Shown in pieces: positions 1 through 11,826 of a stretch of DNA of 64,000 nt. Source of the DNA: Astrocystis sublimbata (Eukaryota > Ascomycota > Sordariomycetes > Xylariales > Xylariaceae); the NCBI GenBank assembly GCA_022453515.1, contig JAJNNY010000053.1:62001-126000 (forward strand). Direction: 5' to 3'. The notes under the pieces are model-generated. The model was given only the letters and a program-made list of their open reading frames with translations, did not search any database and had not been told where the DNA came from. Within the stretch, counting starts at the first letter, position 1. Each line of letters begins with the position of its first letter. Both the position numbers and the translations under genes were made by a program.

Positions 1-1
1 C

Positions 2-559
2 CCAACTCAGACTCCTCAGTCTGCCGGATTTCTCGGAGACCCTTCGCGGGGTCCTTTGCCCGGTAAATTCTTGACCATCGGAGCAATGCTCTCCCACCCT
101 CTTTCACGCGGCACTGTCCACATCCAATCTAGCGATTCATCTGTGCCCCCCGTGATCGATCCGAGATATCTGACAAACCCTGTCGACATGGCAGTCCTGG
201 CTCAGCACATGCTGGAAATCGAGAGTATTGCAAGCGCGTCCTCTTTCAGTAAGATACTAAAATTACCTTTGCGCTACGGAAATCCAGCGTCACAGTTCTC
301 CAGCACGGAAGCGGCGAAGGACTACCTCAGAGATAGCGTGATCTCCATGTGGCATATAGGATGTACATGTGCGATGTTACCTAGGGCGAAAGGGGGGGTA
401 GTATCTTCTGATCTGAAAGTGTACAGGGTGGAAAATCTGCGAGTAGTGGATGCAAGTGCGCTGCCAACAATAAGCACTGCAAACCCCCAGGCTACCGTGT
501 ATGCCTTTGCAGAACGTGCAGCTGATCTGATTAAAGAGGCATGGGTTTCTGTACCGTGA
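2..559 (+). CDS. GMC-family FAD-dependent oxidoreductase, C-terminal part (5' truncated by window edge)
   Basis: The reading frame is open from the first bases of the window to the TGA at 557-559, so only the last ~185 residues are present. They match the C-terminal substrate domain of GMC oxidoreductases (choline dehydrogenase, alcohol and glucose oxidase family). The segment carries the catalytic histidine in the SMWHIGCTCAML context and the late NPQATVYAFAERAADLI block, where the asparagine of the catalytic pair and FAD contacts lie. These enzymes oxidise alcohols or sugars using FAD. The N-terminal Rossmann GxGxxG region, which would show a secretion signal or any disruption, is outside the window. 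No intron is apparent in the visible part. Substrate cannot be assigned. Confidence 0.88.
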   Translation, partial: PTQTPQSAGFLGDPSRGPLPGKFLTIGAMLSHPLSRGTVHIQSSDSSVPPVIDPRYLTNPVDMAVLAQHMLEIESIASASSFSKILKLPLRYGNPASQFSSTEAAKDYLRDSVISMWHIGCTCAMLPRAKGGVVSSDLKVYRVENLRVVDASALPTISTANPQATVYAFAERAADLIKEAWVSVP

Positions 560-672
560 TCGTCAAATTATGTCGGAGGGGTAAATAGAAATGTAGTCGC
601 ATTTCTCGCGAAGGATGAACTACCTACTTAATGAAACGAGGTGTCATCTTGTCGCGACTTTTTCAGCATATT

Positions 673-682
673 TACCTAGGTA
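673..682. repeat. palindrome TACCTAGGTA, copy 1
   Basis: Perfect 10-bp palindrome, one of eight in the window, all outside coding exons. Here it lies about 115 bp past the GMC oxidoreductase stop. Confidence 0.9.
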
Positions 683-1417
683 TATAACCGCTCGATTGAC
701 CTTTTGTTGGTCGTTTCTCTTACATTAAAAATGAGGCGAGTGAGGGTACAGGTGCTGCGTTGACCCGGATAGGCAGCGATGGTGCCATGAGCCACTATGC
801 ACCAAATGAGGTATGCAGCTTGAGTTGGTGATGATTCCTGAATCCATTCAGATGCATTGATTGATGCTACTTAGGATGTGGCTTTTCAGAGATTCGGCAG
901 CCTTACTAGCACGACTTTTGCGCTGTGCCCATAGCCAGTCTTACTCGAAAAACCTAGCATTAGACCTGCATGTATGTTGGCGGTTAACGCTGGTGTTGCA
1001 GCAATTAATCAGCAGGGTATTTGGCAACGAGTGGTCAATATTCCATGGACCCAAGAGCACCTGCATACTAACATGCAGTAAAGTTCCATGGCTATATGAG
1101 TCGATCGGCAAAGAACAGGTACAATTTTGAACCTAATGTCTGCACGCTTGGCCGCAGATGTTGGTCCTACAGTCCAGCTGCTGAACGAATATCGCTCCTA
1201 ATAAAAAGAGAATCTATCGCAGGGCATTGCACTGCGCGAAATGAAAGTATGAAGATGGAAAAGGAGGGTGGTGGTACACTAGACCGGCTGAAGTGGGCTA
1301 AACACAACCACTAACCCACTGAGCTTCGGGGGCCTAAGGGCACCTGTAGTGGTAAGCAGGGGTCTTGCTTTGAAGCCCGCTTTCACTCACGCAAAAAATG
1401 GCTTGGTATTCCCAAAT

Positions 1418-1427
1418 TACCTAGGTA
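1418..1427. repeat. palindrome TACCTAGGTA, copy 2
   Basis: Perfect copy of the same 10-mer, about 500 bp upstream of the ankyrin gene. Confidence 0.9.
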
Positions 1428-1929
1428 CCATGAGATCCAATGGCGGTCATTGAAACAGAAATAGAAGGTGGGTTTTGGTAATATTATTTTCACAGCATCA
1501 TTTACGAATTCCATGGCTCGCCTGGTGCGGTTAGCGACGAGCGCTTCCCGCTCGCATTACGATCAAGGTTGATATAGCACACTTCTGCGTAGCACTCCGC
1601 ATTTGATTTCATCTCATGCAATGCTACCTCGGTCTCACGCCAATCGTCCCTCATATGCAGCAGGACAACTTTTTCTCTGGGGATATTGCAGGAAGGTTCT
1701 TTTCGGGATTTTTCAGCGACCTTGTTGTATTGAGAATTTGAATAGAAATCCCGAGCTTGCTCCCATCATTGGTTGTTGCGAAGCTCTGATTCCTGAACAC
1801 GAGGCACAAAACATTTCCAGATACATTTCCAAGACATAATAGTATATATTCTTACAGCAAGAGTCAGCCATTTCGTTTACTCCTTTGAGACCCTCTTCAA
1901 GTTATGCGGTATTGCAGTGAATACCAAGC

Positions 1930-4900
1930 ATGACTTCTCCGCCTGAACCACCTTCTCATGAACCACAGCTTCAGGATCTGGGGGAGATGGATGAGCATCG
2001 TGCATTTCTTATCAGCGCAGGGGTCTGTACAAGTTGTGCAGATGACTATAATGCATTCGTTTCGAAAGCAAAAGCGGCTGCGCACAAACCGAAACCTCCA
2101 TCGCCTTACTTCTTCATCATGTTGGAAAAAGAAACATCGGCAAATGACGCAAAAGAGTATGCTAGTTTTATGCCTTTGCACTGGGCTGCAACGGTAGGAC
2201 AAATTGAGATTGTTCGGCTGCTACTTGGCGCAAACGCTGCTGTTGACTCAAAAACATCGTCATCTGGCAGGACTCCTTTACATCTTGCTGCACACAATGG
2301 ACATCATGAGATTGTCCGCCTCTTACTTGATGCGAACGCTGACATGGACTTAGACACATCATATGGCAAGAATTTTTTGCATTCTGCCGTGGATGGGTTC
2401 GACTCAGTCTATGAAGCGCAATATTCAGCCAAGCTAGATGATCATTTCCTTGTAGTCAGGCTTTTGGTTGATACGAAAGCATCCACCTCCACCGACTCTC
2501 CAGATCCGCACATTTCCACCATTTTCAAAGCCTTGAGTCTCAAGGGTGTCAGCGAGCAGAACAGAATCCGAATCCTCGATTGTCTAATTGAGAAGGTTGT
2601 CGACAAAGGGAAAGTCTTGAATGTACTTTACGAGGACGATTTTATTTTCCCAAAAGAGGAATCGCCCTTGTATCATGCCATTCGGAAGGACAGCCTTGAT
2701 GCTGCGCGCTATCTTGTCGATAAGGGTGCCGATCCATTGCTTGAATGCGCCGCCTCTCTTTCTGACTTGCATCAACTTCCAATTCACCTAGCCATCCGTA
2801 AGGACGGTCGGAATACCCTGGAGTTGGTGAGACAGATGGTCAACAAAGAGCCAAAATTAATCGACACATTAACTTCAAGGGGAGAAAGTTGTCTCTATCT
2901 TTCGGTCTGTAAGGGAGATGTTGAATGTACCGAATATCTTTTATCACAAAGTGCCGCTTGGCCACCACAAGATCACGACGGCTCTCTGTCCGCCTGGGCC
3001 AAAAGAAGTCCGAGCTTGAAATCACCCTGGCAATTCGCGTACAGCAAGAGGGACTGGCGCATTATAGGTGCTTTCTTAAAGAAGGAAAGAATGGTGCTTC
3101 ATTATCGCGCCCATAAATCAGTTGTTGTCAAAGGCATACGTCATTTGACACGGGAATCTCGCATCCACCGACTTGGAGCAGACGAGCTCGACGGATATAA
3201 CGTCAGCAGAGCGCATAAAAAAGATTGCGCAGTAACTTGGTTCTTACCTGGCGGGGATGAACTGAGATGGGGTGGCAACGTAAGTCGAGCAATATAAGTA
3301 ATTAGCGCAAATATATACTAGAAGGCTTACAGTGCTCGCAGCAACTCTTATATGTCAGACAAACTCCCGAAAAAGGTTAACAAGTAACAACGAGCTAATA
3401 TTTGCATGACAGACAGCATTAGACATGCAGACGTGCATTTCCTCATTAGGCCTCACATCTAGCAACTATCTTGCTGTTCTAGAAGTTATCGAGAACAGTT
3501 TTGTCGGCCACAATCGGACACGTGGCGAATTGTCCGTGCGAGAACCGACGTGTACCTTCGAGAGGCTGCAGAAGCACAACAACTTGAACATCATGTCCAT
3601 ATCGGTTAGCCAAATTAGTGATCTTGTACAGAACTCAGATGTCAGCCTCTGCTAACTAATTCCCAGATGCCGTACTTCTCATCAAAAACTCAGGAGCTCC
3701 TCGCAAAACGCTGGAAATATACCCTGAAAAATAGCAAGAAATTACTATACTGCCAAACCGACAATCCCCAGGACTTTGGCGCAGACATCGAAGTAACTCT
3801 TGATGAGTATTGTAATCCCTCTTTGGATTCAAAAGTTTTGGAGAAGCGTAACAAAGACCAAGTTCTCACCCGTTATGACCAAAGGGCACTACGATCGGAT
3901 CCACCACTTCAGGATAATAGTGCAACTCCTGACCAATCTTCACCCCGATTAGTGACAGTGCCCCAGCTATGGTGCTGGAGGATTGGTCCAAAGCTGATGT
4001 TAGGTGGCCTAAGCCGACACTGTCCTCCTCAATCCAAACAATATTTTGGCTTAAATCTTAATCAAGTGTCGGAGGATAATTTGGATGTTTTTATAGGAAG
4101 ACTTCTTTCTCGCCACATCGATAATCTCGATCGAGCAAATCTTCTCGGGTTGTCTGAGTCGATCTTCAGCGTGTTTTCGTGGTCCATCGCTACCGTTGCG
4201 GAAGATGTAAACAAATATACCCTGTCGACTGCGTTTGGGGACATCAGTATCGACGCTGAAAAGAAATACCTCCACGAGATCAACGACATTCGCGAAGAGA
4301 TAGCCATGATCCGGACTGTCATATTTCAACAAGAGGAAATCTGGAAAGAATTTACGTATAATACTTGGCCGGAATATTGGCCAGACGGCGAAAATGGACG
4401 TTTCAAGCCCATCTTCGAACCTTCGGAAGCAGAGATTTGGCGGGAGATCGCTAAACCACAAGCTCAGCTTCCGAAATACCAAAAGCGATTGGAAAAGCTT
4501 GATGATGATGCTGAGCGTGTAGAGAGACATATTCTTGTGCAACTAGATCTCAAGCAGAAGCACACGGCTATCAAGGAGGCGCACACAACGACTGTTATGA
4601 GCGCGGCAATCGTGGGATTTACCGTTATTACCATCATCTTCACACCACTTTCCTTTCTGGCGAGCCTCTTTGCGTTGCCGATTGACCAATTCCAAGGAGG
4701 GCCAAACACGACCTACACGACCAATTACATTGGGAAATGGATGGGTAAGTGGCACAAGAGCCAGTGATTCTCGCAGGAGCAATGCTAACTTTCAGCAACC
4801 CAGCTACTGGGGAACTTGTCTCGCTAGCTGTGACCGCCGCGGCGATATGGATAGCCTGTGAATACTTTCTTGAGGTTCGGGTTTCTTCGACCATATGGCA

Positions 4901-5189
4901 ATGGCTTCGGAGCCTTCGGGGGGTTCCGTACACACCGCGATGGCTTCCGCAACCACTTGATTCTAAAGTAGGGGAGGGTCATGTTTCAAACACCAAATCT
5001 TCCATGAAGACGGCATCGGCGCTCCCCACGGTCGTAGAGGGCAGTCAGGGAACTAGAAAAATAGAAACCAATTTGAAATGGCGCCATCAACTGCCAGCCC
5101 TAAAGCTGCCCAACTTCAGGCAGATTCGAAAACTAAGAAGACAAAAGAGCGATAACGGAGACTCTTCAATCTCGTTACAGGAGGTATAA
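1930..5189 (+). CDS. ankyrin-repeat protein with C-terminal CorA-like two-helix membrane domain
   Basis: Model: exons 1930-3279, 3413-3604, 3667-4744, 4804-5189; 1,001 residues. All three introns have GT..AG ends, CTAA-type branch sites and preserve frame. Ankyrin repeats occupy about residues 80-150 (PLHWAATVGQIEIVRLLL and a second, similar unit) with weaker ones at about 240-340. The C-terminal half (from about residue 515) resembles fungal CorA-like domains: a conserved TLDEYCNPSL...EKRNKDQVLTRY stretch, a VPQLWCWRIG strand, a charged coiled-coil region, then two hydrophobic helices (about 820-850 and 877-899) joined by a short loop. The Mg2+-channel GMN signature is not visible at the loop, so ion transport is doubtful. 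Fungal proteins of this layout are numerous and uncharacterised; a membrane-anchored recognition role is conceivable but unproven. The last junction (acceptor AG at 4802-4803) is the only one that keeps the second helix in frame with a normal intron length. Confidence 0.85.
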
Positions 5190-5394
5190 GTCAGTACCTA
5201 GGTAATTAGTTGATACTGCAATTGCCAATAGTTGGACTTCGATCTCGTTGATAAACCTTGCCTATCAGGAGACTCCTTCGGTGCAAACCTCGCCATCGGC
5301 ATGCACATTGCAGGGACGTTAAAGAAGCTCTCGTTCAACTCATTCATAACAGATTGCAACTAAAAAAAAGAGACAAAATACACTCATCTTCGTG
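5190..5394. other. 3' flank of ankyrin gene
   Basis: Short non-coding stretch that contains a TACCTAGGTA palindrome at 5195-5204 and leads into the dispersed repeat copy. No gene seen. Confidence 0.6.
5195..5204. repeat. palindrome TACCTAGGTA, copy 3
   Basis: Perfect copy, six bases after the ankyrin gene stop codon. Confidence 0.9.
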
Positions 5395-5586
5395 AACCTG
5401 ACGCTAGCGAAATAATAGATTCTACCTGAGCATTCTGAACAAAAAGTCGCTCAAATATAGAGCGCCGCAACCCCACTACATATTTTAAGTTTACACAAAC
5501 GTAACCTAACATCTCATTCATTCAACAATCTATCGAAGACCGTAAATCATTACATCGTTCATTACTTAATGCTGACTAAGCAGATT
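5395..5586 (+). repeat. dispersed repeat, copy A (AT-shifted)
   Basis: This ~190 bp stretch aligns with 18609-18806 in the same orientation. Shared blocks include CCTGAGCATTCTGA, ATCTCATTCATTCAACAATC and CGAAGACCGTAAATCATT. At many mismatches this copy has A or T where the other has G or C (for example CTATCG against CTGCCG, TAATGCTGACTA against TAGTGCTGACCG). That direction fits repeat-induced point mutation acting on this copy. No terminal repeats or coding capacity are seen, so the element class is unknown. It lies just past the ankyrin gene. Confidence 0.75.
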
Positions 5587-5659
5587 TAGGTATATAGGAC
5601 CAGACTTTTATACCCAGAAATTACATAACTTACACCAAGTCCAGAAAAGTTTATTTGTC

Positions 5660-7730
5660 TTACAAGCCCTTTTCGGATCTTGGTGCAATATGGACATGCA
5701 ATGGCAACTTCTCCCATAGACTATAGATCTTCTGCCTCTCTATCCATTGTCTGCTATCAGGCCGGATAGCTAGGAGATCGAAATTCCATACCAAGTGCGA
5801 TAAAATTAGACGCATTTCGGCCCATGCCAGGCTTTGAATTACGTTAGTATGTATATGCATAGCCACAGTGAGGCATAAGACAACACATCGTTACTTACTT
5901 TTTGCCAATGCAATCCCTAGGTCCCATACTGAAAGGTTTGAATGCAGCGTGGTCGTCGTTCTGGAACTCGGGCGATGGGTTCTCAAGCCAGCGGTCCGGA
6001 ATGAATTCAAGGGATCTGTGGAAGTTGGCCGGATCCCTACCAGAAGCCCAGAGATTCATCGTCATGCTCGTGCGCGGGGGGACTATTTTGCCAGCCACGC
6101 TCACATGGCGGTCCTTCGTCGTGCGGAATAGCGTATCCGGAGCTGGAGGATAGAGACGTAATCCTTCTTTGAGGACATTGTTAAGGTATTTGGAATTCTG
6201 CAAGTTGACGACGGTCAGATCTGATTGCGTGGGGAAATCAGACCTGATCGTCTTTGTCAGGGTCGAGAGCACGGCGGGATTGCTGAGAAGGAGATAGACG
6301 GTACCCGAGAGCATTGTAGCAGCTGTAATACACAATTAGCCTATCCTATCTCGGAGTTCGGTGTATATCGAGTCGGGTCTCTCGAACAAAGGAAAATGAA
6401 ATAGTGATACATCATAAATATGTTTTCCAGTAGGCAAATGGGACAATGAGTGGAGGCGGAATGATAAACCTACTGGTTTCGCTTCCTGCAACAATGAACG
6501 TGATAGCAGCCATCTCAAGCTCCGTTTGAGACATCCTACACATTTATAAATAATTAGAGCAAAAGAAAATCCAACAAGTCAGGGAAAAGAAAAGCAGGCT
6601 TACCTTTGGCTTCCATCGCTATTATTCTTCAACATGTAGGATATGAAATCAGGTCGATCGGTGTTTTGTGCTAGTCGACGTCTCGCTGCTGCCGAGCCGA
6701 CAGAAACAGCCGCCTTCTGATGTTCCATCATTTCCCGAGGAATGCACGCCAACGCAGCCTTAATGATGAACGAGGGCAGACGAAGGATCTCCCTTATAAA
6801 CGTAAAAGTCTTGAGGGTTGTGAAGATCGTATCGAGCCAGGGATCTAACTTCCCCGCATCCAAGCCGCCAAAAGATTCACCAAAAGACAAGTCACCAATC
6901 ACGTCAGTCGTCAGGAAATTCAGCCATTTTGCGATATCGAAAATGCCGCCATTTTGAGATGCTGTGTCTCGCACACGGGCTACAAATAGCTCGGTATACT
7001 GTTGCAAGTACGGCTCCTGAAGCGAGATGGCTTTCTCAGAAAACGCATGGGCCTGGACCCTTCGGAGCCGCCGATGATCTGCGTCGCCGGCGGAGGACTA
7101 GCCAAAGTTTAGCACACACTCTTCTTGTGGGTATGTTTTTAGTTGCTCTCACAATCGTGTCATGGCTGTTAGGTGCTACAACATAAAATTTGGGATCTTT
7201 GGGAAGGTTCCCATTTTGACCTGATGACTTCAATGCGTAAATGTCTACAACAATATTGTCAGCCTTAGATAATTCATGCAGGTGTGTACTTAGGAATCAG
7301 AGAACAAACCTGACCATGCCTGACTACAAGTGTATGACAATGAATCAGGGGCGACTCGAACAACTTGACCATATTTATCATGGAGCTCCTTGATGCTGTG
7401 TGTGGCATTCCCTCGGAATATCGAAACAGTATAGGGAAGACGACTCGCAGCCCAAAGCCAAGGACCGGGATACGAACGAAGGGGATGGAAGAAGACGTTG
7501 TATACTGCCCGAAACAAGACATAGAAAAGCCCCTGAGACGCACTATTAGTGAGCAAGACTGCTATCAAACGAGGGCCGTGGCTACGAGAGACAAGGCAAG
7601 GGGTGCGTGGGGTACTGGTGGCATGCACGGCGGTTACCGGCCGCCAACACTGAATAGAGAAATGACTGACCGTTCCCACCGCAACTACAAGCCAAGACAG
7701 CCTATAGGCTGGTGTTGCGAGATCGTCCAT
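5660..7730 (-). CDS. cytochrome P450 monooxygenase
   Basis: Model on the minus strand: exons 7730-7671, 7532-7310, 7244-7153, 7097-6604, 6535-6474, 6322-5899, 5831-5660; 508 residues, normal for fungal microsomal P450s. It begins with a short hydrophobic membrane anchor and a proline-rich hinge (FFHPLRSYPGPW). The I-helix AGSETT, the ExxR motif in KEGLRLYPPAP, the PERF-like FIPDRWLE and the haem-binding loop FSMGPRDCIGKN with its cysteine ligand are all present, followed by LAWAEMRLIL. The HRRLRRVQAHAFS segment is typical of the fungal clades that act in secondary metabolism and in isotrichodermin- or benzoate-type hydroxylation. The substrate is unknown. The 138-nt first intron is stop-free and in frame, so it could be mistaken for coding sequence. 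It is divergent from the GH3 gene, with 681 bp between start codons. No other secondary-metabolite genes are adjacent. Confidence 0.92.
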
Positions 7731-8411
7731 ATTCGAGGACTTCAGCTGTGTATAGGCACCGGTGCCGTTCCTCCTATTTACCAGGCTCTATGAGATGTTC
7801 GGTGCACCAGGAGTAGTAGGTGTTGAGTGAATTTGCATGATCACTGCAATAACATCGTGGCGCACGCTCATAAATAGTCTGGCTCGTTCGGCCTCTCGGG
7901 TGGCATTGGCCAACCGTTATGCTACGATCCCTGGTCATGAACCCGAGAGGTTGCGAGTGACATTCGTAAGTCTCGGGATAGTGGACCGCTGTTGATGTCG
8001 CAACTGGGCCTCATTGGACGTGCACTTTGTTGTCTTCCGAGCCTCCCCACCGCTCTGCCAATATCTGTGGATCCCTTCTATACTCTTCTTCGGGTGCGAT
8101 CCGAACGTTTGCACCGACAGTCTTGGCACAACAGCCTAGCGTCGCCCCCCCTTAATGCGATCCACGTCGAGCTCATCTGCCCAAGGCTGACTGACTTCCG
8201 TTGCGAGGCGCAATGTCATAATAGTGGATTTGGAGACGTCCTGAAGGCTGCAACCTCAATGCCATAGCATGCGGATGATGAAGGAGGTTAGGATGTCAAA
8301 AGCTTTAAAAGGGCCGCCGTGCCCTCCAAGGCACAACTCAGTCTACAATATCCATATCCCATCGACATAGACGTAGGCTGGCTTCTCCGACCTATAGGAA
8401 ATCCTAGCAGA
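7731..8411. promoter_or_regulatory. divergent promoter region between P450 and GH3 beta-glucosidase
   Basis: 681 bp separate the two start codons. Open frames inside are short and unlike any family. A TTTAAAAG box lies near 8303-8310, about 100 bp before the GH3 start, and may serve as its TATA element. Shared control of the two genes is possible but not shown by the sequence. Confidence 0.5.
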
Positions 8412-11281
8412 ATGGTAGTCTTTACCCTTCGCCGCGCCCTTCTATGGTCCTTAGGCCTCGCCTCCGTCGCGGTGGCTCAGCTCCCCGATGAACTGCCGCC
8501 ACTCGACAGTCTGCCGCTCGACGATGCGACGAAGATGTACCTCGAGAACCTGCCCCCAGACCAGCTGGAGGCAATCCTGAAGCTTTACGGCGAGGCGATC
8601 GGTGGCCAGGTGCCAGCGTCTCCCGAAACTATCGAAGCGCAGGAGCTCAACTGGAGCTACGGGCGGAGTCCACCAGTCTATCCCACCCGTGAGTTCAAAT
8701 CCCCCTAGCCAGCCTCCTCATCCTAGATGCGGGCGCAGACCGAATGTGCAGCCGCTGACCGGGGCAATGTGCCATTCAGCGCAGAGCAAAGGCATCGGGG
8801 ATTGGGCCGTCGCCTTCGAGCAAGCGTCGGCCATGGTTGCCGAGATGACCGTCTCGGAGAAAGTCTCGGTGGTGTCCGGGGGAGCGAATGCCACGAACGG
8901 CTGTGCTGGTACGGTTGCGGCAGTGTCGCGCGTCGGATTTCCAGGTATGTGCCTCAACGATGGTCCTAACGGTCTTCACGGGACCGATGCGGGCAACGGC
9001 TATGCCTCCGGTATCACCGTCGGTGCAGCATGGAACAAGGAACTTGCTCTAGCGCGCGGTCACCATCTGGGCCTCGAAGCGAAACGCAAGGGAAGTGAGT
9101 GAAACTCCAACCTTTCCGTACGGGTTTTTTCAAGGGGTGTACCTGACATCTCCACCCACAGTCAACAACATGTTGGGGCCAACGATCGGCCCGCTTGGCC
9201 GTACTGTTCTCGGCGGCAGGAACTGGGTAAGTGCAGAATAGTGTCCCTGCTTCTGCGGCGTGTTGCCGGAGATGCATCTTGTCTGACGTGAAGCCAGGAA
9301 TCCTTCTCGATTGACCCCTATCTCTGCGGCGTCATGGGTGCCCAGACGGTGTTGGGCCTGCAGGAGAACGTCATCGCCACGGCAAAGCACTTCATCGTCA
9401 ACGAACAGGAGAAGGACCGCAGTCCGAACATGTTCCTGTTGGGTAACGCCTCCATCTCAGTCACGCTGGATGACAAGACCATGCACGAAATGTACCTCTG
9501 GCCCTTCCAGGATGTCGTCAAGGCCGGTGTCGGGTCGGTCATGTGCTCCTACAACCGCATCAACGGCTCTCACGGTTGCCAGAATAGCTACACCCAGAAC
9601 GGCCTGTTGAAGACCGAGCTCGCCTTCCAGGGCTACGTCGTCAGCGACTGGGGCGCCCTGCACTCCGGCGTCGCCAGCGCCAACGCCGGCATGGACGTAA
9701 CCACGCCTTACGACCCCATCTGGGGAGAGAACCTGGGCAAGGCGGTCGCGAACGGCACGATGGAAGAGAGCAGGCTCGACGATATGACGACGCGGTATGT
9801 GTCGCAGCGGGTCTTGCTGCGTATGATCACTCACTGACCATGCCACAGTATTATCGCCACCTATTTCAAATACGCCGAGTTTGAGCCGGGCGTCGGGGTG
9901 CCCATCAGCATAGCACAGCCGCACAAGGTTGTAAACTCCATCTCCCCGGAGTCGAGGAAGACGATCCTTCAGGGTGCCGTCGAGGGGATCGTACTGGTGA
10001 AGAACGTCAACAATACCCTTCCCCTGAAGAAGCCCACCATCTTGACCCTGTACGGTTACGACGCACACGCGCCGCTCAAGAACATGTACGAGGGTCCGAA
10101 TAGCAAGCAGACGTTCGGTTACCAGAGTGTCAACGTGACCGACGTGGAGACGCTCGGCCTCTTCATCGGCGTTGGCGAGGTTCCCGGTGCTGCCCGTCTC
10201 GGCACCTTGGTTGGAGGTGGTGGCAGCCCTTCCATCGTGCCCCCCTATATGAATTCGCCCCACGACGCCTTCCAACAGCGCGCATTGGAGGACGGCACGT
10301 CCTTGTATTGGGACTTTGAGTCTCAGGACCCCGTATACGGCAATGCTGCTTCTGACGCGTGCATCGTCTTCATCAACGAGTTCGCTGCCGAGGGCTCGGA
10401 TCGATCGACACTCGCCGATACTTGGTCGGATGAGCTGGTCAAGAATGTCGCAGCCAAGTGTTCTAATGTATTGCTCTCCCAGCCCCGTCACCATTCCCCA
10501 TCCTGTGCCTGCTTTGAGAAAAGCTAATTGTCATTAGACGATTGTATCAATCCACAACGCCGGCACAAGACTGGTAGACGAGTGGATCGAGCACCCCAAC
10601 GTCACCGCCGTACTCTTTGCCCATCTGCCCGGGCAGGACGCGGGCAGGTCGCTTGTCGAGGTCATGTACGGTGAACAGGCCCCGTCCGGCCGCCTGCCGT
10701 ACACCGTAGCCAAGAAGGCGTCCGACTATGGCGAGCTGCTTGAACCCATCACGGCCGATAACGCCTCCAACTACTACACCTCGGTCAATTTCACCGAGGG
10801 GGTCTACATCGACTACCGCCGCTTCGATGCGCTCAACATCACCCCACGGTTCGAGTTCGGTTTCGGCCTCACCTACACCACCTTTGAGTACGCGAAGCTA
10901 AAAATCACCCTCACCGCCGAGGGCTCCAACGCGACGGCCCTCCCGCCATCGGCGCCGATCGCGCAGGGAGGCCTCGAGTCCCTCTGGGACACGCTCGCTA
11001 ACGTGACGGTGGATGTGACGAACTCGGGCGACGTAGCCGCGCCCGAGGTGGCACAGCTCTATGTTGGCATCCCCGGCGGCCCGGCGAAGCAACTGCGCGG
11101 GTTTGAAAAGATATCCCTCGAGCCGGGCGAGACTAAGACGGTGTCGTTCCCGCTCACGCGCAGGGACCTGAGCACGTGGGACACGGCGCGCCAGAGCTGG
11201 GTGCTGCAGAAGGAGGAGTACAAGATCTTTGTGGGCGCGAGCAGCCGCGACATTCGCGAGACGGCCAGCCTGGTCTTGTGA
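8412..11281 (+). CDS. secreted glycoside hydrolase family 3 beta-glucosidase
   Basis: Model: exons 8412-8688, 8780-9094, 9162-9226, 9298-9794, 9849-10467, 10538-11281; 838 residues. The start at 8412 gives a clear signal peptide (basic MVVFTLRR, hydrophobic core, ending AVAQ); the longer upstream in-frame ATG would bury it. Then follow the GH3 N-terminal barrel (KGIGDWAVAFEQA, GPLGRTVLGGRNW, ATAKHFIVNEQE), the nucleophile motif YVVSDWG with Asp336, the alpha/beta sandwich domain (GIVLVKN, FAHLPGQDAGRSLVEVMYG, SGRLPYT) and a C-terminal fibronectin III-like domain ending near SLVL. The enzyme should hydrolyse terminal beta-glucosyl residues of cellobiose or related glucosides outside the cell. 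Codon third positions are strongly G/C biased, which creates long antisense open frames that are not genes. Which glucoside is preferred cannot be told. Confidence 0.95.
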
Positions 11282-11826
11282 GACTGTTGTCTCTATGACG
11301 AAGTAAATAGGATTGTAATGCAATCAATCAAGCTCCAGGAGGAAGCTGGAAAACAGGCGCACACGCCCAACCCTTTCCGTTCGCAGTCATAATAACTTGT
11401 GTTTAGTTTATAGAGTTTCATTTGTTTCTTTTTTCAGGATAGATCGCGTTGCATTGTTCTCCTTCCGATAACTCGAGAGGAGCTGGCTGGGTCATGGTTA
11501 CATAGAGAGAATGTCGCCGACTGCTACATGTGTTAGTTAGCCTAAATACATCTGCCTACATGGTATGCTTGGCAATTTCGAGTAGTAGACACGCTCGACA
11601 CGTCAGAAAGACGATTTGGTTATTGATTGTGAGAATCCCACTAAGTATCATAGCGTACTTAGTGCCTTATCGATAACTGCTACGTGACATGGGTGGTTAG
11701 TGAAGTCCGTGGTATACTACAGTGGCTTAGCTTAGTCCATGGCCGAGAACCATGCATAACGTGACTGTAAATCAAAAGGATAACCCTTGGTTTGCTTTCC
11801 TTACAGAGATAATTATTTGTCTCGGT
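11282..11826. other. intergenic region between convergent genes
   Basis: About 545 bp joining the 3' ends of the GH3 gene and the DUF7708-type gene. No gene, repeat or RNA recognised; presumably 3' untranslated sequence and terminators of both. Confidence 0.6.

Larger units (their letters stand above)
560..1929. other. intergenic region, no gene recognised
   Basis: About 1.4 kb between the GMC oxidoreductase stop and the ankyrin gene start. Short open frames here have no domain, signal peptide or sensible splice partners. It holds two copies of the palindrome TACCTAGGTA (673-682 and 1418-1427). The right half must include the promoter of the ankyrin gene. Confidence 0.6.

Noticed and set aside
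4745..4795. 51-nt last intron of the ankyrin gene ending at 4795
   Set aside because: It leads to a stop after ten codons and loses the second membrane helix; acceptor 4803 keeps both.
8727..8969. Alternative second exon of the GH3 gene beginning at an ATG after CCTAG
   Set aside because: Wrong frame. The acceptor at 8778-8779 restores the family motif before GIGDWA.
9457..10494. 345-codon minus-strand open frame
   Set aside because: It is antisense to the GH3 exons. It arises from G/C-biased third codon positions, crosses a GH3 intron and shows no domain.
5660..11281. P450 plus glucosidase as a secondary-metabolite cluster
   Set aside because: No polyketide synthase, peptide synthetase, terpene cyclase or transporter is adjacent; two genes are not enough.
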